A DNA stretch of 64,000 nt from an uncultured Succiniclasticum sp. (GCA_900544275.1 UQUU01000002.1:224496-288495); one strand, 5' to 3'; positions 24,991-34,305 are shown, numbered from the stretch's first letter. The notes: a model not told the origin generated them from the letters alone. Numbers and translations are program-made.

Positions 24991-26511
24991 TCATGTGCCC
25001 ACATTAGTCCGCAACTGAATCGCTTCGGCAATATGGTCGGGCAATATTACCTCACTCCCGGCTAAATCCGCAATGGTACGGGCAACTTTAAGCAAGCGGT
25101 CATAACTGCGGGCGCTGAGTCCTAATTTACAAAAGGCGGCCTCCAACAAGGCATTGCCTGCTTCATTCAGCCTGCAATGCTTTACTACCTGACGGTGGTT
25201 CATCGCCGCATTGCAGTAATTCCCGCTACCCTCTAAACGTTCTAACTGAAGCATACGGGCTGCACAAACCCGCTGCCGGATTTGCGCCGAAGTTTCTTCC
25301 TTACAGCTCGCGCTCAGGGCTTTGTATTCCACCCGCGGCACATAAACCTGCAAATCGATCCGATCCAGCAAAGGACCGGATATCTTCCGCTGATAACGGG
25401 CAATTTCAAAAGAACGGCAGGTACATTGTTTCACCGAATCCCCTAAATAACCGCAGGGGCACGGGTTCTGTGCACAGGCCAGCAAAAAAGCAGACGGAAA
25501 TCGATAGGATCCCTGAAGGCGGCTGATAGAAACAAAGTGATCTTCCAAGGGTTGGCGCAAGGCTTCTAATGCGGTACGGGAAAACTCCGGGAACTCATCT
25601 AAGAAAAGAACGCCGTTATGACTCAAGGTCACTTCACCGGGAACCGGTACCATGCCGCCCCCGATCAGGGCGCTTAAGGTGATCGTGTGATGGGGACTGC
25701 GGAAGGGACGTTCCCGCAGCATCCCCTTATTGTTCTTTAACAGTCCGGCGATACTGTAGACTTTGGTCACTTCCAACGCTTCGTCTTGCGTTAGGGGAGG
25801 CAAAATTCCCGGCAAACGCCGCGCCAACATAGTTTTTCCGCTGCCGGGAGAACCTACCAGCAAAATATTATGTCCGCCTGCCGCCGCAATTTCCAAGGCC
25901 CGTTTCGCCACCGGCTGCCCATGCACATCCGCAAAATCCGGCGCGCTGTCTTCCGGCTGTTGCGCAGGCCGCCATTCTTTATGCGCCACCGGTTCCAAAG
26001 ACGGCGTCTGCAAATGCGTCACCAGTTCTTTCAGCGTAGTCGGAGTGAAAATACGGATGCCATCCACGATTTGCCCTTCTTCCCGGTTTTCCTCCGGTAT
26101 GTATATTTCTTCCAGTTTCCGGTCGCGGGCTTCCAACACCATGGGCAAAATACCGCTTACATTTCGAATTACTCCCTCAAGAGAAAGTTCGCCAATAAAT
26201 ACCCTGGCCTGCACTTTTTCCTGAGGCAATACTCCCAGAGATACTAAAATTCCAATCGCAATGGGCAGATCCAGTCCGCTGCCATCCTTACGCAAATTGG
26301 CCGGCGCCAGATTTACCGTAATCCGGTTTTGCGGAAAAGGAAAACCGGAATTTTTTAATGCGGTTCGCACCCGCTCCCGCGATTCGCGAATCGCCATATC
26401 CGGCAGGCCGACGATTTCAAAGCCCGGCAAGCCCCGTTCCAAATCGACCTCTACAATAATAATCTCACCGTCAAGACCATTGGGTGTCTCACCCAAAACT
26501 CTTGCATACAT
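24991..26511 (-). CDS. comM: YifB/ComM family AAA+ ATPase
   Basis: A 506-residue Mg-chelatase-like protein. The N-terminal ChlI-like domain (GLPGFEIVGLPDMAIRESRERV) is followed by Walker A GSPGSGKT near 221, Walker B VLFLDEFPEF near 303 and a C-terminal four-cysteine zinc motif (CAQNPCPCGYLGDSVKQCTC). ComM is a helicase that promotes branch migration during natural transformation. It is the last gene of the long ribosomal/secretion run, placed 15 bp after yraN. The presence of a pilin-type operon at 47-51 kb makes a transformation role interesting, though YifB proteins are widespread. Confidence 0.9.
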   Translation of the reverse strand: MYARVLGETPNGLDGEIIIVEVDLERGLPGFEIVGLPDMAIRESRERVRTALKNSGFPFPQNRITVNLAPANLRKDGSGLDLPIAIGILVSLGVLPQEKVQARVFIGELSLEGVIRNVSGILPMVLEARDRKLEEIYIPEENREEGQIVDGIRIFTPTTLKELVTHLQTPSLEPVAHKEWRPAQQPEDSAPDFADVHGQPVAKRALEIAAAGGHNILLVGSPGSGKTMLARRLPGILPPLTQDEALEVTKVYSIAGLLKNNKGMLRERPFRSPHHTITLSALIGGGMVPVPGEVTLSHNGVLFLDEFPEFSRTALEALRQPLEDHFVSISRLQGSYRFPSAFLLACAQNPCPCGYLGDSVKQCTCRSFEIARYQRKISGPLLDRIDLQVYVPRVEYKALSASCKEETSAQIRQRVCAARMLQLERLEGSGNYCNAAMNHRQVVKHCRLNEAGNALLEAAFCKLGLSARSYDRLLKVARTIADLAGSEVILPDHIAEAIQLRTNVGT

Positions 26512-26526
26512 AGCACTCCTCCTTTA

Positions 26527-26931
26527 TCAAAAACAGTTTGGCAGATAACGAATTTTCGCCGTTTTCCCCAGTACCCATATCTCAACCACATCAAAAGAAA
26601 TTTGAGGGAAATATGTATTTTCTTGCTGTAGCCAATGTAAAGCAGCAGTCCTGATACGCTGCTGTTTTACATAAGTTACCGCGGTACCCGGCGTCCCATA
26701 AGCCAGACCGGTGCGGGTCTTTACTTCGACAAAATGGATGATTTCTGTTTTTTCCACTGCGACAATATCAAGCTCGCCCCACCGGGTATAAAAATTGCGG
26801 TCCCGAATCGTAAAACCCCGGCGTTCCAAAAAGTCCGCCGCCACCTGTTCTCCCTTGCGTCCGATTTCTTTACGTTTGATAAGCCTCACCTCCTTTCCAT
26901 GGCAAACCATTGCTCCATACATAAACAACAT
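26527..26931 (-). CDS. yraN: YraN/UPF0102 family nuclease-like protein
   Basis: The core (GEQVAADFLERRGFTIRDRNFYTRWGELDIVAVEKTEIIHFVEVKTR) carries the restriction-endonuclease-like E...D...ExK pattern of the family. Cellular role is unsettled. The start is odd. A strong AAAGGAGG site (26889-26896) is followed, 8 nt later, by ATC rather than a standard start (26880). ATG codons lie only upstream of the site (26931, 26922, 26910). The coordinates given use the longest frame; the mature protein may be about 17 residues shorter. Neighbours rnhB and yifB are the usual ones. Confidence 0.85.
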   Translation of the reverse strand: MLFMYGAMVCHGKEVRLIKRKEIGRKGEQVAADFLERRGFTIRDRNFYTRWGELDIVAVEKTEIIHFVEVKTRTGLAYGTPGTAVTYVKQQRIRTAALHWLQQENTYFPQISFDVVEIWVLGKTAKIRYLPNCF

Positions 26932-27004
26932 TACTCACAGATTCAAACTTGCGGTTAAACAAGGTGGAACCGCAGAGTTACTCCACCCAAACAGGATGAT
27001 TTAT

Positions 27005-27859
27005 CTATACACACAAATCCTTCAGTAACGCCGCCAAACCGTCATCTTCCACTCCGTTTTTCGGCTCAAACAGGTAATTCTCCCTTGCTTCTACCGGCGG
27101 CAGGTTCATGCTGCGGATCGGCTCGTAGCTGCGGCGATGTATCTTCGTAGCGCCATACTGCCGAATGGCATCCATATGCTGCTGACTGCCATAGCCTTTA
27201 TTGCCTTCCAATCCATATTGTGGATAGACGGCGGCTAACCGAATCATAATGCGGTCACGAATCACTTTCGCTACCACAGACGCAGCTGCGATAGAGGCAC
27301 TCAAGGCATCCCCATGAATAATAGGAACCGTTTCAATGCCCGGCACACGAGGATGCATCGCATCTACTAAAGCGACCTGGGGACGGATCCGCAGCTGCTG
27401 CAAAATCTGTTCCATCCCTTCCTGGGTAGCCCGATAAATATTCTTCTCATCGATATTGGAAATGCTCACCACATTAACCAATACCGCTACAGCCTTTGCC
27501 AATACTTCCGGATACAAAGCTTCCCGTTTGGCAGCGCTGAGCTTTTTACTGTCGTTCAAACCGGCGATAAACACGTCTTCCGGCAGAATCGCTCCGGCTA
27601 TCACCAAAGGTCCGGCCAATGGCCCCCGTCCGGCCTCGTCCACGCCTGCCACATATTGAATCCCCGGCAGGGAGAGGTATTCCCTTTCATATTGCAGCAG
27701 ATGGGCAAAACGCTCTCGTTCCGCCGCTTCTTTTTCCACCCTTTTCTGATAGGCAAGCAATAATTTCTGCACACCGGCGCGTTCGTCCTGTTTTAACGCC
27801 GCCAGCTGTTCAGCAGTAGGTTTTCCCTGTAAAAGTTCCTTTATTTCACCAATCTTCAC
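27005..27859 (-). CDS. rnhB: Ribonuclease HII
   Basis: A 284-residue enzyme that cuts RNA in RNA-DNA hybrids and single ribonucleotides in DNA. The catalytic DEAGRGPLAG motif is at residues 74-83; the later acidic residue is in VALVDAMHP. SASIAAASVVAKVIRD and NKGYGSQQHMDAI are family blocks. The first 60 residues are a charged helical extension (ERERFAHLLQYE), as in Bacillus-type RNase HII, with a further short C-terminal tail. It lies in the rbgA-rnhB-yraN order common in Firmicutes, though a terminator separates it from rbgA. Confidence 0.95.
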   Translation of the reverse strand: MKIGEIKELLQGKPTAEQLAALKQDERAGVQKLLLAYQKRVEKEAAERERFAHLLQYEREYLSLPGIQYVAGVDEAGRGPLAGPLVIAGAILPEDVFIAGLNDSKKLSAAKREALYPEVLAKAVAVLVNVVSISNIDEKNIYRATQEGMEQILQQLRIRPQVALVDAMHPRVPGIETVPIIHGDALSASIAAASVVAKVIRDRIMIRLAAVYPQYGLEGNKGYGSQQHMDAIRQYGATKIHRRSYEPIRSMNLPPVEARENYLFEPKNGVEDDGLAALLKDLCV

Positions 27860-28182
27860 TTTTCTTCCTCCCCGCTTTGGTTTTCATAGTCTTCCCATTG
27901 ATCCTTCAGAGCAATTTCATATTATCTTCATTGTACCCTAACTCGAATCCCAATGACAACAAAAAACCGGCCTTCCAGCCGGTTTTAAATATGCTACACA
28001 GTGTGAAAGAAGAAGCTTTGCCTCGTTTCTTTCCTGACACCTTGCAATGTTTTATAAATCAGTAACACGCGCCCCTGTACCACTGCGTTAAAGGCTTTAC
28101 CAAATACGTTTTTACTCACTCTCGCAAGCTAAAAAAGAGTTGGTCGTTAAGCGGCTTTGGTAAACGTTTGCCACCTACGTTT
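27860..28182. other. Intergenic stretch with terminator and duplicated rbgA tail
   Basis: It contains a terminator (27961-27986) and an imperfect copy of the 3' end of rbgA. TACGTTTTTACTCACTCTCGC near 28106 repeats the pattern at 28170-28200, which covers the last rbgA codons. No gene is visible. Confidence 0.6.
27961..27986 (-). terminator. Terminator of the trmD-rbgA block
   Basis: AAAACCGGC and GCCGGTTTT pair with a short loop; a T-run follows on the minus strand (GGTTTTTTGTTG). Confidence 0.85.
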
Positions 28183-29061
28183 TTACCTGCTCTCGCAAGC
28201 TTCTGGTTCGTCCAGGGTAAAGCGCCCTAATTTAGCGGTCTTAAATTCATAAAGTACGATTTGTTCCACTTTATTCAGGTCAATGACGCCACCGGCTTTA
28301 ATGCAGCCACGTGCGGTACCGATTTTTTCCATCAAGGTTTCGGCGGTATCCTCCGTGGTGACGGTGATGTGATAGAAAGCTTCCAGTTCCTGCGGGTATT
28401 TTTTCTGCAATTCCTGCAACAATAAGATCACCGCATCCCGACGGTCATATACATCCTCTTTGATGGCACCGGTCAAGGCCAGGTGCAGGCCAATCTGAGG
28501 GTTATCAAACTTAGGCCAGAGCACACCGGGAGTATCCAGTAATTCTAGGCCTTTGGCAATATTGACCCATTGTTTTTGTTTCGTTACGCCGGGACGGTCA
28601 GACGCAATGGCTTTCACCCTGCCGGCCAGACGATTGATCAACGTAGATTTCCCTACATTAGGCACCCCTACGATCATCAGCCGTACATCCCGATTACGTA
28701 AGCCTTTCTTCAGCCATTTGTCCAAAACAGGCTGAGCAGCCTGCTTGACCAGATTCAGCATCTGTTTGACGCCTTTACCGGTACGGCATTCAATGGCGCA
28801 CACAGGCACCCCTTCCTGCCGCAACGTATTCAGCCAGGTCTCCGTTTTCGCAGGGTCGGCCATATCCGCTTTATTTAAGGCGATAACCCGGGGTTTATCC
28901 CCTGCCATTTGCCGCAGCATAGGATTAATGCTGGAACCGGGTGCCCGGGCATCCAATAATTCCACCACCACATCCACCAAGCGCAGATTTTCTTCCATCA
29001 TGCGCTTGGCCTTCATCATATGACCGGGGAACCACTGAATCTTAAAGTCTTTTACATCCAT
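28183..29061 (-). CDS. rbgA: Ribosome biogenesis GTPase RbgA (YlqF)
   Basis: A 292-residue circularly permuted GTPase. The G4 motif NKAD (near 63) comes before G1 GVPNVGKST (near 131) and G3 DTPGV (near 175), the order diagnostic of the YlqF/RbgA family. It opens with WFPGHMMKAKR, the family N-terminal motif. In Bacillus it drives late assembly of the 50S subunit. It lies between lepB and rnhB as in other Firmicutes. The last codons are part of a short duplication with the downstream spacer. Confidence 0.95.
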   Translation of the reverse strand: MDVKDFKIQWFPGHMMKAKRMMEENLRLVDVVVELLDARAPGSSINPMLRQMAGDKPRVIALNKADMADPAKTETWLNTLRQEGVPVCAIECRTGKGVKQMLNLVKQAAQPVLDKWLKKGLRNRDVRLMIVGVPNVGKSTLINRLAGRVKAIASDRPGVTKQKQWVNIAKGLELLDTPGVLWPKFDNPQIGLHLALTGAIKEDVYDRRDAVILLLQELQKKYPQELEAFYHITVTTEDTAETLMEKIGTARGCIKAGGVIDLNKVEQIVLYEFKTAKLGRFTLDEPEACESR

Positions 29062-29128
29062 ACTAACATCCTATAAATTTTCTATCCGGCTACCTACCGC
29101 TCCGCGCAACGCTTTGCGCCAGTCAATC

Positions 29129-29680
29129 TCAGGGTAGCTTACGGAACCGATCGATAGGCCAGAAGGCAAAGGCAGCCTTTCCTTTGACCAGATTCAGCGG
29201 CACAAAATCTACATCGGCAAAACGGCTGTCATCCGAATTATTACGATTGTCGCCCAACACAAATATATGATCTTTAGGTACTACAGATTTACGATAATTG
29301 GAATGATTCAACCCCTTGGGGTCTTCCTTCCAGGTATACTCTTCTTCAATCTTTCTGCCGTTGATCAACACTGCGCCCTCGCGCATTTCCACCGTATCTC
29401 CGCCTACTGCGATGACACGTTTGATAAAATCGCGGCTTTCATCCTTGGGATACCGGAATACAATGATCTCGTTACGTTTGGGTTCCCCGATCAGATAACC
29501 GAATTTATTTACGATCAAACGCTCATGGTTGACCAGCGTAGGATACATGGACGAGCCTTCCACCATGTAGGGTTCAAAGATAAAAGTACGAATCAGAAAC
29601 GCCAGTGCTACGGCAACGATGATTGAGATCAACCAATCGTTCAAAGAATCCTGAAAGGATCCGCCGGATTTATTGCTCAT
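29129..29680 (-). CDS. lepB: Signal peptidase I
   Basis: About 183 residues. One N-terminal membrane helix (about 15-32) precedes the catalytic Ser44 in EGSSMYPT; Lys87 in FIKRVIAVGGD is the general base. GDNRNNSDDSR is the conserved box E. The protein cleaves signal peptides from exported proteins at the outer face of the inner membrane. The ATG at 29680 is preferred (AGAGGT 8 nt upstream) over the frame start at 29719. It has the short, Gram-positive-like architecture. Confidence 0.95.
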   Translation of the reverse strand: MSNKSGGSFQDSLNDWLISIIVAVALAFLIRTFIFEPYMVEGSSMYPTLVNHERLIVNKFGYLIGEPKRNEIIVFRYPKDESRDFIKRVIAVGGDTVEMREGAVLINGRKIEEEYTWKEDPKGLNHSNYRKSVVPKDHIFVLGDNRNNSDDSRFADVDFVPLNLVKGKAAFAFWPIDRFRKLP

Positions 29681-29830
29681 GCTGTTTACCTCTCTTATCG
29701 TTCGCTTACCATCTTGCAAAATTCCTATTGTCAGCAGAAAACAAAGAAAATCGTTTTTCTGCTTTCTTTGCCTGTAATCCGCTTGGGAAGCGCCTATACA
29801 TCCCGCCTATAAAGCTTACCGCGTAACAAA

Positions 29831-29856
29831 AAAGGGACTGCCTTAGCAGCCCCTTT
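29831..29856 (-). terminator. Terminator of rplS
   Basis: GGGGCTGC / GCAGTCCC stem with loop TAAG on the minus strand followed by CTTTTTTG. It separates the ribosomal block from lepB. Confidence 0.8.
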
Positions 29857-29865
29857 GACACCCTG

Positions 29866-30207
29866 TTAGCGGCGTTCACGGATACGAGCAGCTTTGCCGG
29901 TCAGGTTGCGCAGATAGTACAACTTCGCTCTGCGAACCACGCCTTTGCGGGCTACTTCGATACGATCCAGACGCGGGCTATGTACCGGGAATGTTCTTTC
30001 TACGCCGATGCCGTAAGAGATACGACGAACGGTAAACATTTCGCGGATACCGGAACCGCTGCGGGAAATTACAACGCCTTCAAATAACTGTACGCGTTCA
30101 CGAGTACCTTCGACTACTTTTACGTATACTTTAACGGTGTCGCCGGCACGGAAATCGGGGATATCAGAACGTAACTGTTCTTTATCCAGTGCTTCAATGA
30201 TGTTCAT
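29866..30207 (-). CDS. rplS: 50S ribosomal protein L19
   Basis: 113 residues, the normal length. Family blocks: [29 protein letters not shown], then [28 protein letters not shown] and the C-terminal [16 protein letters not shown]19 lies at the 30S-50S interface. AGGAGG precedes the ATG. It follows trmD, the conserved order. Confidence 0.98.
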   Translation of the reverse strand: MNIIEALDKEQLRSDIPDFRAGDTVKVYVKVVEGTRERVQLFEGVVISRSGSGIREMFTVRRISYGIGVERTFPVHSPRLDRIEVARKGVVRRAKLYYLRNLTGKAARIRERR

Positions 30208-30315
30208 TTTTTCCTCCTAATTCATAGACGTTCTTGTGTCTTACGAATATACTGCACAGCGGACCGTCCGTTTTACGCAAGCAATATTGTACCATAGATG
30301 ACAATGAGTTGCAAG

Positions 30316-31050
30316 TTAATTCTTCAGTTCTTCCTTAATTTCCTGCAAAAGTTTCGCGTCCTGCTTACCCGGCACTTCCGGCAACAGGTCGGGACGCAGC
30401 AAAAGTGTCGCTTTCAGGGCTTCTTTTCGCCGCCAGCGGCCAATCAACTGATGGTTGCCGTTGCGCAGCACTTCCGGTACTTCCAGCCCTTCATACACCA
30501 CAGGACGGGTATATTGGGGGTATTCCAAAAGACCGGTGGAAAAGGAATCTTCCACTGCGCTGGCCAGTTTTCCCAACACGCCGGGAATAAAACGACTGAC
30601 CGCATCCATAATCAATAACGCCGGCAACTCGCCGCCGGTAAGAACGAAGTCCCCGATGCTGATCTTCTGATCCACCCAATGATAGATCCGTTCGTCAAAG
30701 CCTTCATAATGCCCGCAGACAAAAATCAGACCGGGATATGCCTTAGACCAGGCTTCCGCCAGAGACTGTTTAAAAGTGGTTCCGCCCGGGCTTAACGCAA
30801 GGACCGGCGCGCCGGGCACACGGCTCCGGGCTAATTTAATCGCTTCGACCATAGGTTCCGGCTTCAGCACCATACCTACGCCCCCGCCAAACGGCGTATC
30901 ATCCACCGTGCGGTGGCGATCCGTAGAAAAATCCCGGGGATTGATGCACTCCAACGTTAACAGTCCCGCATCCAGTCCACGCTTCACAATACTGTGGGCA
31001 CAGGCGTCTTCAATTTGTTCCGGAAATAATGTGATAAAAACGAATTTCAT
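30316..31050 (-). CDS. trmD: tRNA (guanine-N1-)-methyltransferase
   Basis: About 244 residues of the SPOUT (knotted) methyltransferase TrmD, which makes m1G37 in tRNAs read with codons starting in C. MKFVFITLFPEQ start, DTPFGGGVGMVLKPEP, CGHYEGFDERI and SIGDFVLTGGELPAL are diagnostic. The ATG at 31050 overlaps the rimM stop (4 bp), so the two are coupled. The frame's earlier start at 31083 lies inside rimM. Confidence 0.97.
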   Translation of the reverse strand: MKFVFITLFPEQIEDACAHSIVKRGLDAGLLTLECINPRDFSTDRHRTVDDTPFGGGVGMVLKPEPMVEAIKLARSRVPGAPVLALSPGGTTFKQSLAEAWSKAYPGLIFVCGHYEGFDERIYHWVDQKISIGDFVLTGGELPALLIMDAVSRFIPGVLGKLASAVEDSFSTGLLEYPQYTRPVVYEGLEVPEVLRNGNHQLIGRWRRKEALKATLLLRPDLLPEVPGKQDAKLLQEIKEELKN

Positions 31051-31553
31051 CGGATATCTTCCTCGTCCCACTGGGGCAGACAAACCACAATTTTATGGCC
31101 GGGCAGGTCGATTTTACGAATATTTTCAGGAATATCCGCCACCAGGATCTCCTTCCCCCGGGGCGGCTGGATCACATACACATCGGCGCTGCCGTTTTGC
31201 AGGATATCTTTTAAGACACCGAGGGGGGCATCGTTTTCATCCACCACGGGAAGACCTAAAAGATCGCCGATATAATAGCGTCCCTCCGGCAATTCCGGCA
31301 GGTCTTTACGCAATACCGCGACTTTTTGTCCCCGAAGAGCTTCGGCTTCTTCTATGCTGCTGACCTCTTTTACCCTGGTCAGGATCAGATTTTTATGGGG
31401 ACGGGCATTTACGATATGCAGCCGCCTGCCATCGGGCAGCAAAAGGTAGTCCAATTCATAAAAAAGCTGCACGTTGGCCGTCAGAGGCATAATACGTAAA
31501 TCGCCCCGCACACCGTGCGGAGCGACAATTTGTCCTAAGACAATATTTTCCAT
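31047..31553 (-). CDS. rimM: Ribosome maturation factor RimM
   Basis: About 168 residues: an N-terminal RimM domain opening MENIVLGQIVAPHGVRGDLR and a C-terminal PRC-barrel (GRYYIGDLLGLPVVDEND). RimM binds S19 and helps 30S maturation. Start: the ATG at 31553 gives the usual N-terminus; a GTG at 31565 overlaps the ylqD stop (GTGA). Tightly packed with trmD. Confidence 0.95.
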   Translation of the reverse strand: MENIVLGQIVAPHGVRGDLRIMPLTANVQLFYELDYLLLPDGRRLHIVNARPHKNLILTRVKEVSSIEEAEALRGQKVAVLRKDLPELPEGRYYIGDLLGLPVVDENDAPLGVLKDILQNGSADVYVIQPPRGKEILVADIPENIRKIDLPGHKIVVCLPQWDEEDIR

Positions 31554-31561
31554 CAGACGTC

Positions 31562-31969
31562 TCACATACGGAAGGCGATAATTTTTCCGTCTTCCGTCAG
31601 AATTTCAGCGCCCATCAGAGCTTGCAGATCGTCACCGACTTTTACTTCGACGGTGCGTTCCAGCGTGCCATGACCCACTTCAGCTCCCAGCTGCAGCTCC
31701 TGCGCCCGTTTCAGGTTGTCTTCCGCCTCTGCTTTCGCATCGGCACGTTTCTTCCGTTCCACCTCGATCTGCTCACGCAGACGGGGAGCGGCGGAAAGAT
31801 CGTTCGCAGCCTGATTCATCACCTGTTTGGCCTGGAAATCAAACTGATCCAGATCCATCTGCATCTGTTGTATGGTGTTTTGGAGGTCTCCAATAATTTT
31901 TAACTTCAAATCTTCTGTTACTTTTGCTTTAATCGCAACAGGAACACGAACAAACATAGAATCTGCCAT
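31562..31969 (-). CDS. ylqD: YlqD family protein
   Basis: 135 residues, largely one long helix with coiled-coil character (about 35-95: QMQMDLDQFDFQAKQVMN, then a Lys/Glu-rich stretch), followed by a small beta domain KVGDDLQALMGAEILTEDGKI. This matches YlqD, a family of unknown function found between khpA and rimM in many Firmicutes. AAGGTGG lies 7 nt upstream of the ATG. Confidence 0.85.
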   Translation of the reverse strand: MADSMFVRVPVAIKAKVTEDLKLKIIGDLQNTIQQMQMDLDQFDFQAKQVMNQAANDLSAAPRLREQIEVERKKRADAKAEAEDNLKRAQELQLGAEVGHGTLERTVEVKVGDDLQALMGAEILTEDGKIIAFRM

Positions 31970-32009
31970 TTTTATACCACCTTTTATCAGGATATCGTAT
32001 AATCCGGAT

Positions 32010-32237
32010 TTAAACGATCTCTACGATTACTTTTACGTTCTCACGGGTTGCAACGGCTTTCATAACAGAACGGATGGCCTTCGCGATGCGGCCTTGTTTG
32101 CCAATTACCTTACCCATATCTTCAGGAGCTACATGGAGGCGGAGTACGGTAGTAGTACCGGTGGTTTCCTCCTCCACAGCCACTGCAGACGGATTGCTGA
32201 CCAAAGACTTGGCCATAACTTCTACCAATTCTTTCAT
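32010..32237 (-). CDS. khpA: KH-domain RNA-binding protein KhpA
   Basis: A 75-residue single KH domain. The RNA-binding GxxG loop is in GKVIGKQGRIAKAIRS near 44. KhpA pairs with KhpB in other Firmicutes and binds many RNAs. ATG at 32237 is preferred over GTG 32246, since AAGGGG lies 10 nt upstream. It sits between rpsP and ylqD as usual. Confidence 0.92.
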   Translation of the reverse strand: MKELVEVMAKSLVSNPSAVAVEEETTGTTTVLRLHVAPEDMGKVIGKQGRIAKAIRSVMKAVATRENVKVIVEIV

Positions 32238-32256
32238 GCAATTCACGCCCCTTCGA

Positions 32257-32529
32257 TCACTTTACATTCTTTGCTTCAGCAAATTTTTTCATGATGCCCT
32301 GTTTGCTGAACAGATTTCTAACGGTATCGGTCGGCTGTGCGCCGTTGCCCATCCAGGCCAAAGCCTTTTCCTCGTCGATCTTTACATCGGCGGGGGTACG
32401 GGTGGAATCATAGGTACCGATCGTTTCGATAAATTTGCCATCACGCGGAGAGCGGGAATCGGCAACGACAATGCGATAGAAAGGAACTTTTTTAGCGCCC
32501 ATACGTTTTAAACGGATTTTAACTGCCAT
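32257..32529 (-). CDS. rpsP: 30S ribosomal protein S16
   Basis: 90 residues. [38 protein letters not shown] is the universal N-terminus. AAGGAGG precedes the start. It heads the rpsP-khpA-ylqD-rimM-trmD-rplS block downstream of ffh. Confidence 0.98.
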   Translation of the reverse strand: MAVKIRLKRMGAKKVPFYRIVVADSRSPRDGKFIETIGTYDSTRTPADVKIDEEKALAWMGNGAQPTDTVRNLFSKQGIMKKFAEAKNVK

Positions 32530-32576
32530 TTTAGTTTCACCTCCTTAGTCTGGTCTCCATACATATAAGAAATTTT

Positions 32577-33926
32577 TTATTTATGCATAAAGGGAAGCAT
32601 CTTGCCGCCCTTTGAAGCAAACTTCGCCATGCCCTGCATACGTTTCATCATTTTTTTGCTGTCTTCAAAATTTTTCAGCAGACGGTTGACGTCCTGTACC
32701 CGCATACCGCTGCCGGCCGCAATCCGTTTACGACGACTGCCGTTAATGGTTTCCGGCTTCTGCCGTTCCTTCGGCGTCATGGAGCGGATGATCGCTTCCA
32801 CCCGGGCGAATTCTTTTTCGTCCACATTGGCATCTTTCAGCTTCTGACTGATGCCGCCCATGCCGGGAATCATACCCAAAATCGTATCCAGAGAACCCAG
32901 TTTTTTAATCTGCTGCATCTGTTCCAGGAATTGCTCCAAAGTGAATTCATCTTTCCGGAGCTTCTTTTCCATTTCCAGCGCTTTGGCCAGATCCGTCGTA
33001 TCTTTAATCTTATCGATCAGGGAAAGGATATCGCCCATGCCCAGGATTCGGGAGGCCATACGGTCCGGATAAAAAGGCTCCAGGGCATCCAGTTTCTCAC
33101 CCATGCCCACAAATTTTACCGGACAACCGGTGACTTCCCGCACGGAAAGTACGGCGCCGCCTCTGGCATCGCCATCCAGCTTGGTAACGATAAGTCCGGT
33201 AAGACCCAGCGTTTGATTAAAGGTATCGGCGACGGTGACCGCATCCTGACCGGTCATGGCATCAATGGTCAGCAAAATCTCGTGCGGCTGTACCGCCGCT
33301 TTGATATTTTGCAGCTCTTCCATCAGTTTTTCATCAATATGCAGCCGGCCTGCCGTATCAATGATGACCGTATCACAGGCCAGGTGTTCCGCCTTTGCCA
33401 AAGACTGGCGGGCAATGTCTACCGGCGATACCTGATCGCCCAGCGCAAACACCGGCACCCCCACCTGTTCGCCCAATACCTGCAGCTGGGTGATGGCCGC
33501 CGGACGATACACGTCAGCCGCAACCAGCAAAGGCGTTTTATGCTTTTTCTTCAGATTATAAGCCAACTTGCCTACTGTGGTGGTTTTACCGGCGCCCTGC
33601 AAACCTACCAGCATAATAATGGTAGGTGGTTTGGAAGCCACCGCCAGTTTTTCCTGCGTACCGCCCAGCAAGTTTGTCAGTTCTTCATCGACGATCTTGA
33701 TGATCTGCTGACTGGAGCTTAAATTCTGCTGAATTTCCGCGCCCAGCGCCCGTTCTTTGATTTTTCCTACAAAGCCCTTTACGACCTTGAAGTTTACGTC
33801 GGCTTCCAATAAAGCCATACGCACTTCGCGCAACGGGGCTTTCAGATCTTCTTCCGTAATTTCCTTCGTGCCGCGGAACATCTTGATCGCGTTCTGCAGA
33901 CGTTCGGATAAACTTTCAAAAGCCAT
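32577..33926 (-). CDS. ffh: Signal recognition particle protein Ffh
   Basis: 449 residues in N, G and M domains. G-domain motifs: GLQGAGKTTT near 107, DTAGR near 189, TKLDGDARGG near 246. The methionine-rich M domain (about 300-449: FLEQMQQIKKLGSLDTILGMIPGMGG and RMQGMAKFASKGGKMLPFM) binds signal sequences and 4.5S RNA. It works with FtsY encoded just upstream at 35 kb. The ylxM stop is 5 bp before the start, so the pair is cotranscribed. Confidence 0.98.
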   Translation of the reverse strand: MAFESLSERLQNAIKMFRGTKEITEEDLKAPLREVRMALLEADVNFKVVKGFVGKIKERALGAEIQQNLSSSQQIIKIVDEELTNLLGGTQEKLAVASKPPTIIMLVGLQGAGKTTTVGKLAYNLKKKHKTPLLVAADVYRPAAITQLQVLGEQVGVPVFALGDQVSPVDIARQSLAKAEHLACDTVIIDTAGRLHIDEKLMEELQNIKAAVQPHEILLTIDAMTGQDAVTVADTFNQTLGLTGLIVTKLDGDARGGAVLSVREVTGCPVKFVGMGEKLDALEPFYPDRMASRILGMGDILSLIDKIKDTTDLAKALEMEKKLRKDEFTLEQFLEQMQQIKKLGSLDTILGMIPGMGGISQKLKDANVDEKEFARVEAIIRSMTPKERQKPETINGSRRKRIAAGSGMRVQDVNRLLKNFEDSKKMMKRMQGMAKFASKGGKMLPFMHK

Positions 33927-33930
33927 TTCT

Positions 33931-34305
33931 TTACCTGCCTTCGTTGTTCAGTTCATGCAGTATTTCACGCACACGGCCCAACTTATCGCTACCAACAAAC
34001 CGGCTCGTTCCGGCCGCCGTCTCTTCCAACAGACGCTGCGCCTCATCCAACAGACGTCGGCTGGTTTCCGTTCGTTTCAAAAAGCCTAACATCTTTTCAT
34101 ATTGCTCCAGGGCCTGTTCCACCCGTTTGAGCAGATCGTGGACAGCCTGGCGGGAAACCTGCATTTCATCAGCAATCTCCGCCAAAGAATAATCTTCGTA
34201 AAAATATAACTCCAGACAGCGCTGTTGTTTTTTTGTCAGCAGGGAACCGTACATTTCGTACAGACTGCCAAACCGGATCCGGTTATTAAAATCATTGACC
34301 GTCAT
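33931..34305 (-). CDS. ylxM: YlxM family helix-turn-helix protein
   Basis: About 124 residues. LTKKQQRCLELYFYEDYSLAEIADEMQVSRQAVHDLLKR is a sigma-70 region-4-like helix-turn-helix, the YlxM signature; a coiled C-terminus follows. It is always linked to ffh and thought to tune SRP expression. The start is not certain: ATG 34305 gives the usual length, ATG 34335 adds 10 residues. Confidence 0.92.
   Translation of the reverse strand: MTVNDFNNRIRFGSLYEMYGSLLTKKQQRCLELYFYEDYSLAEIADEMQVSRQAVHDLLKRVEQALEQYEKMLGFLKRTETSRRLLDEAQRLLEETAAGTSRFVGSDKLGRVREILHELNNEGR

Noticed and set aside
32931..33722. A 263-codon frame opposite ffh
   Set aside because: Antisense shadow of ffh.
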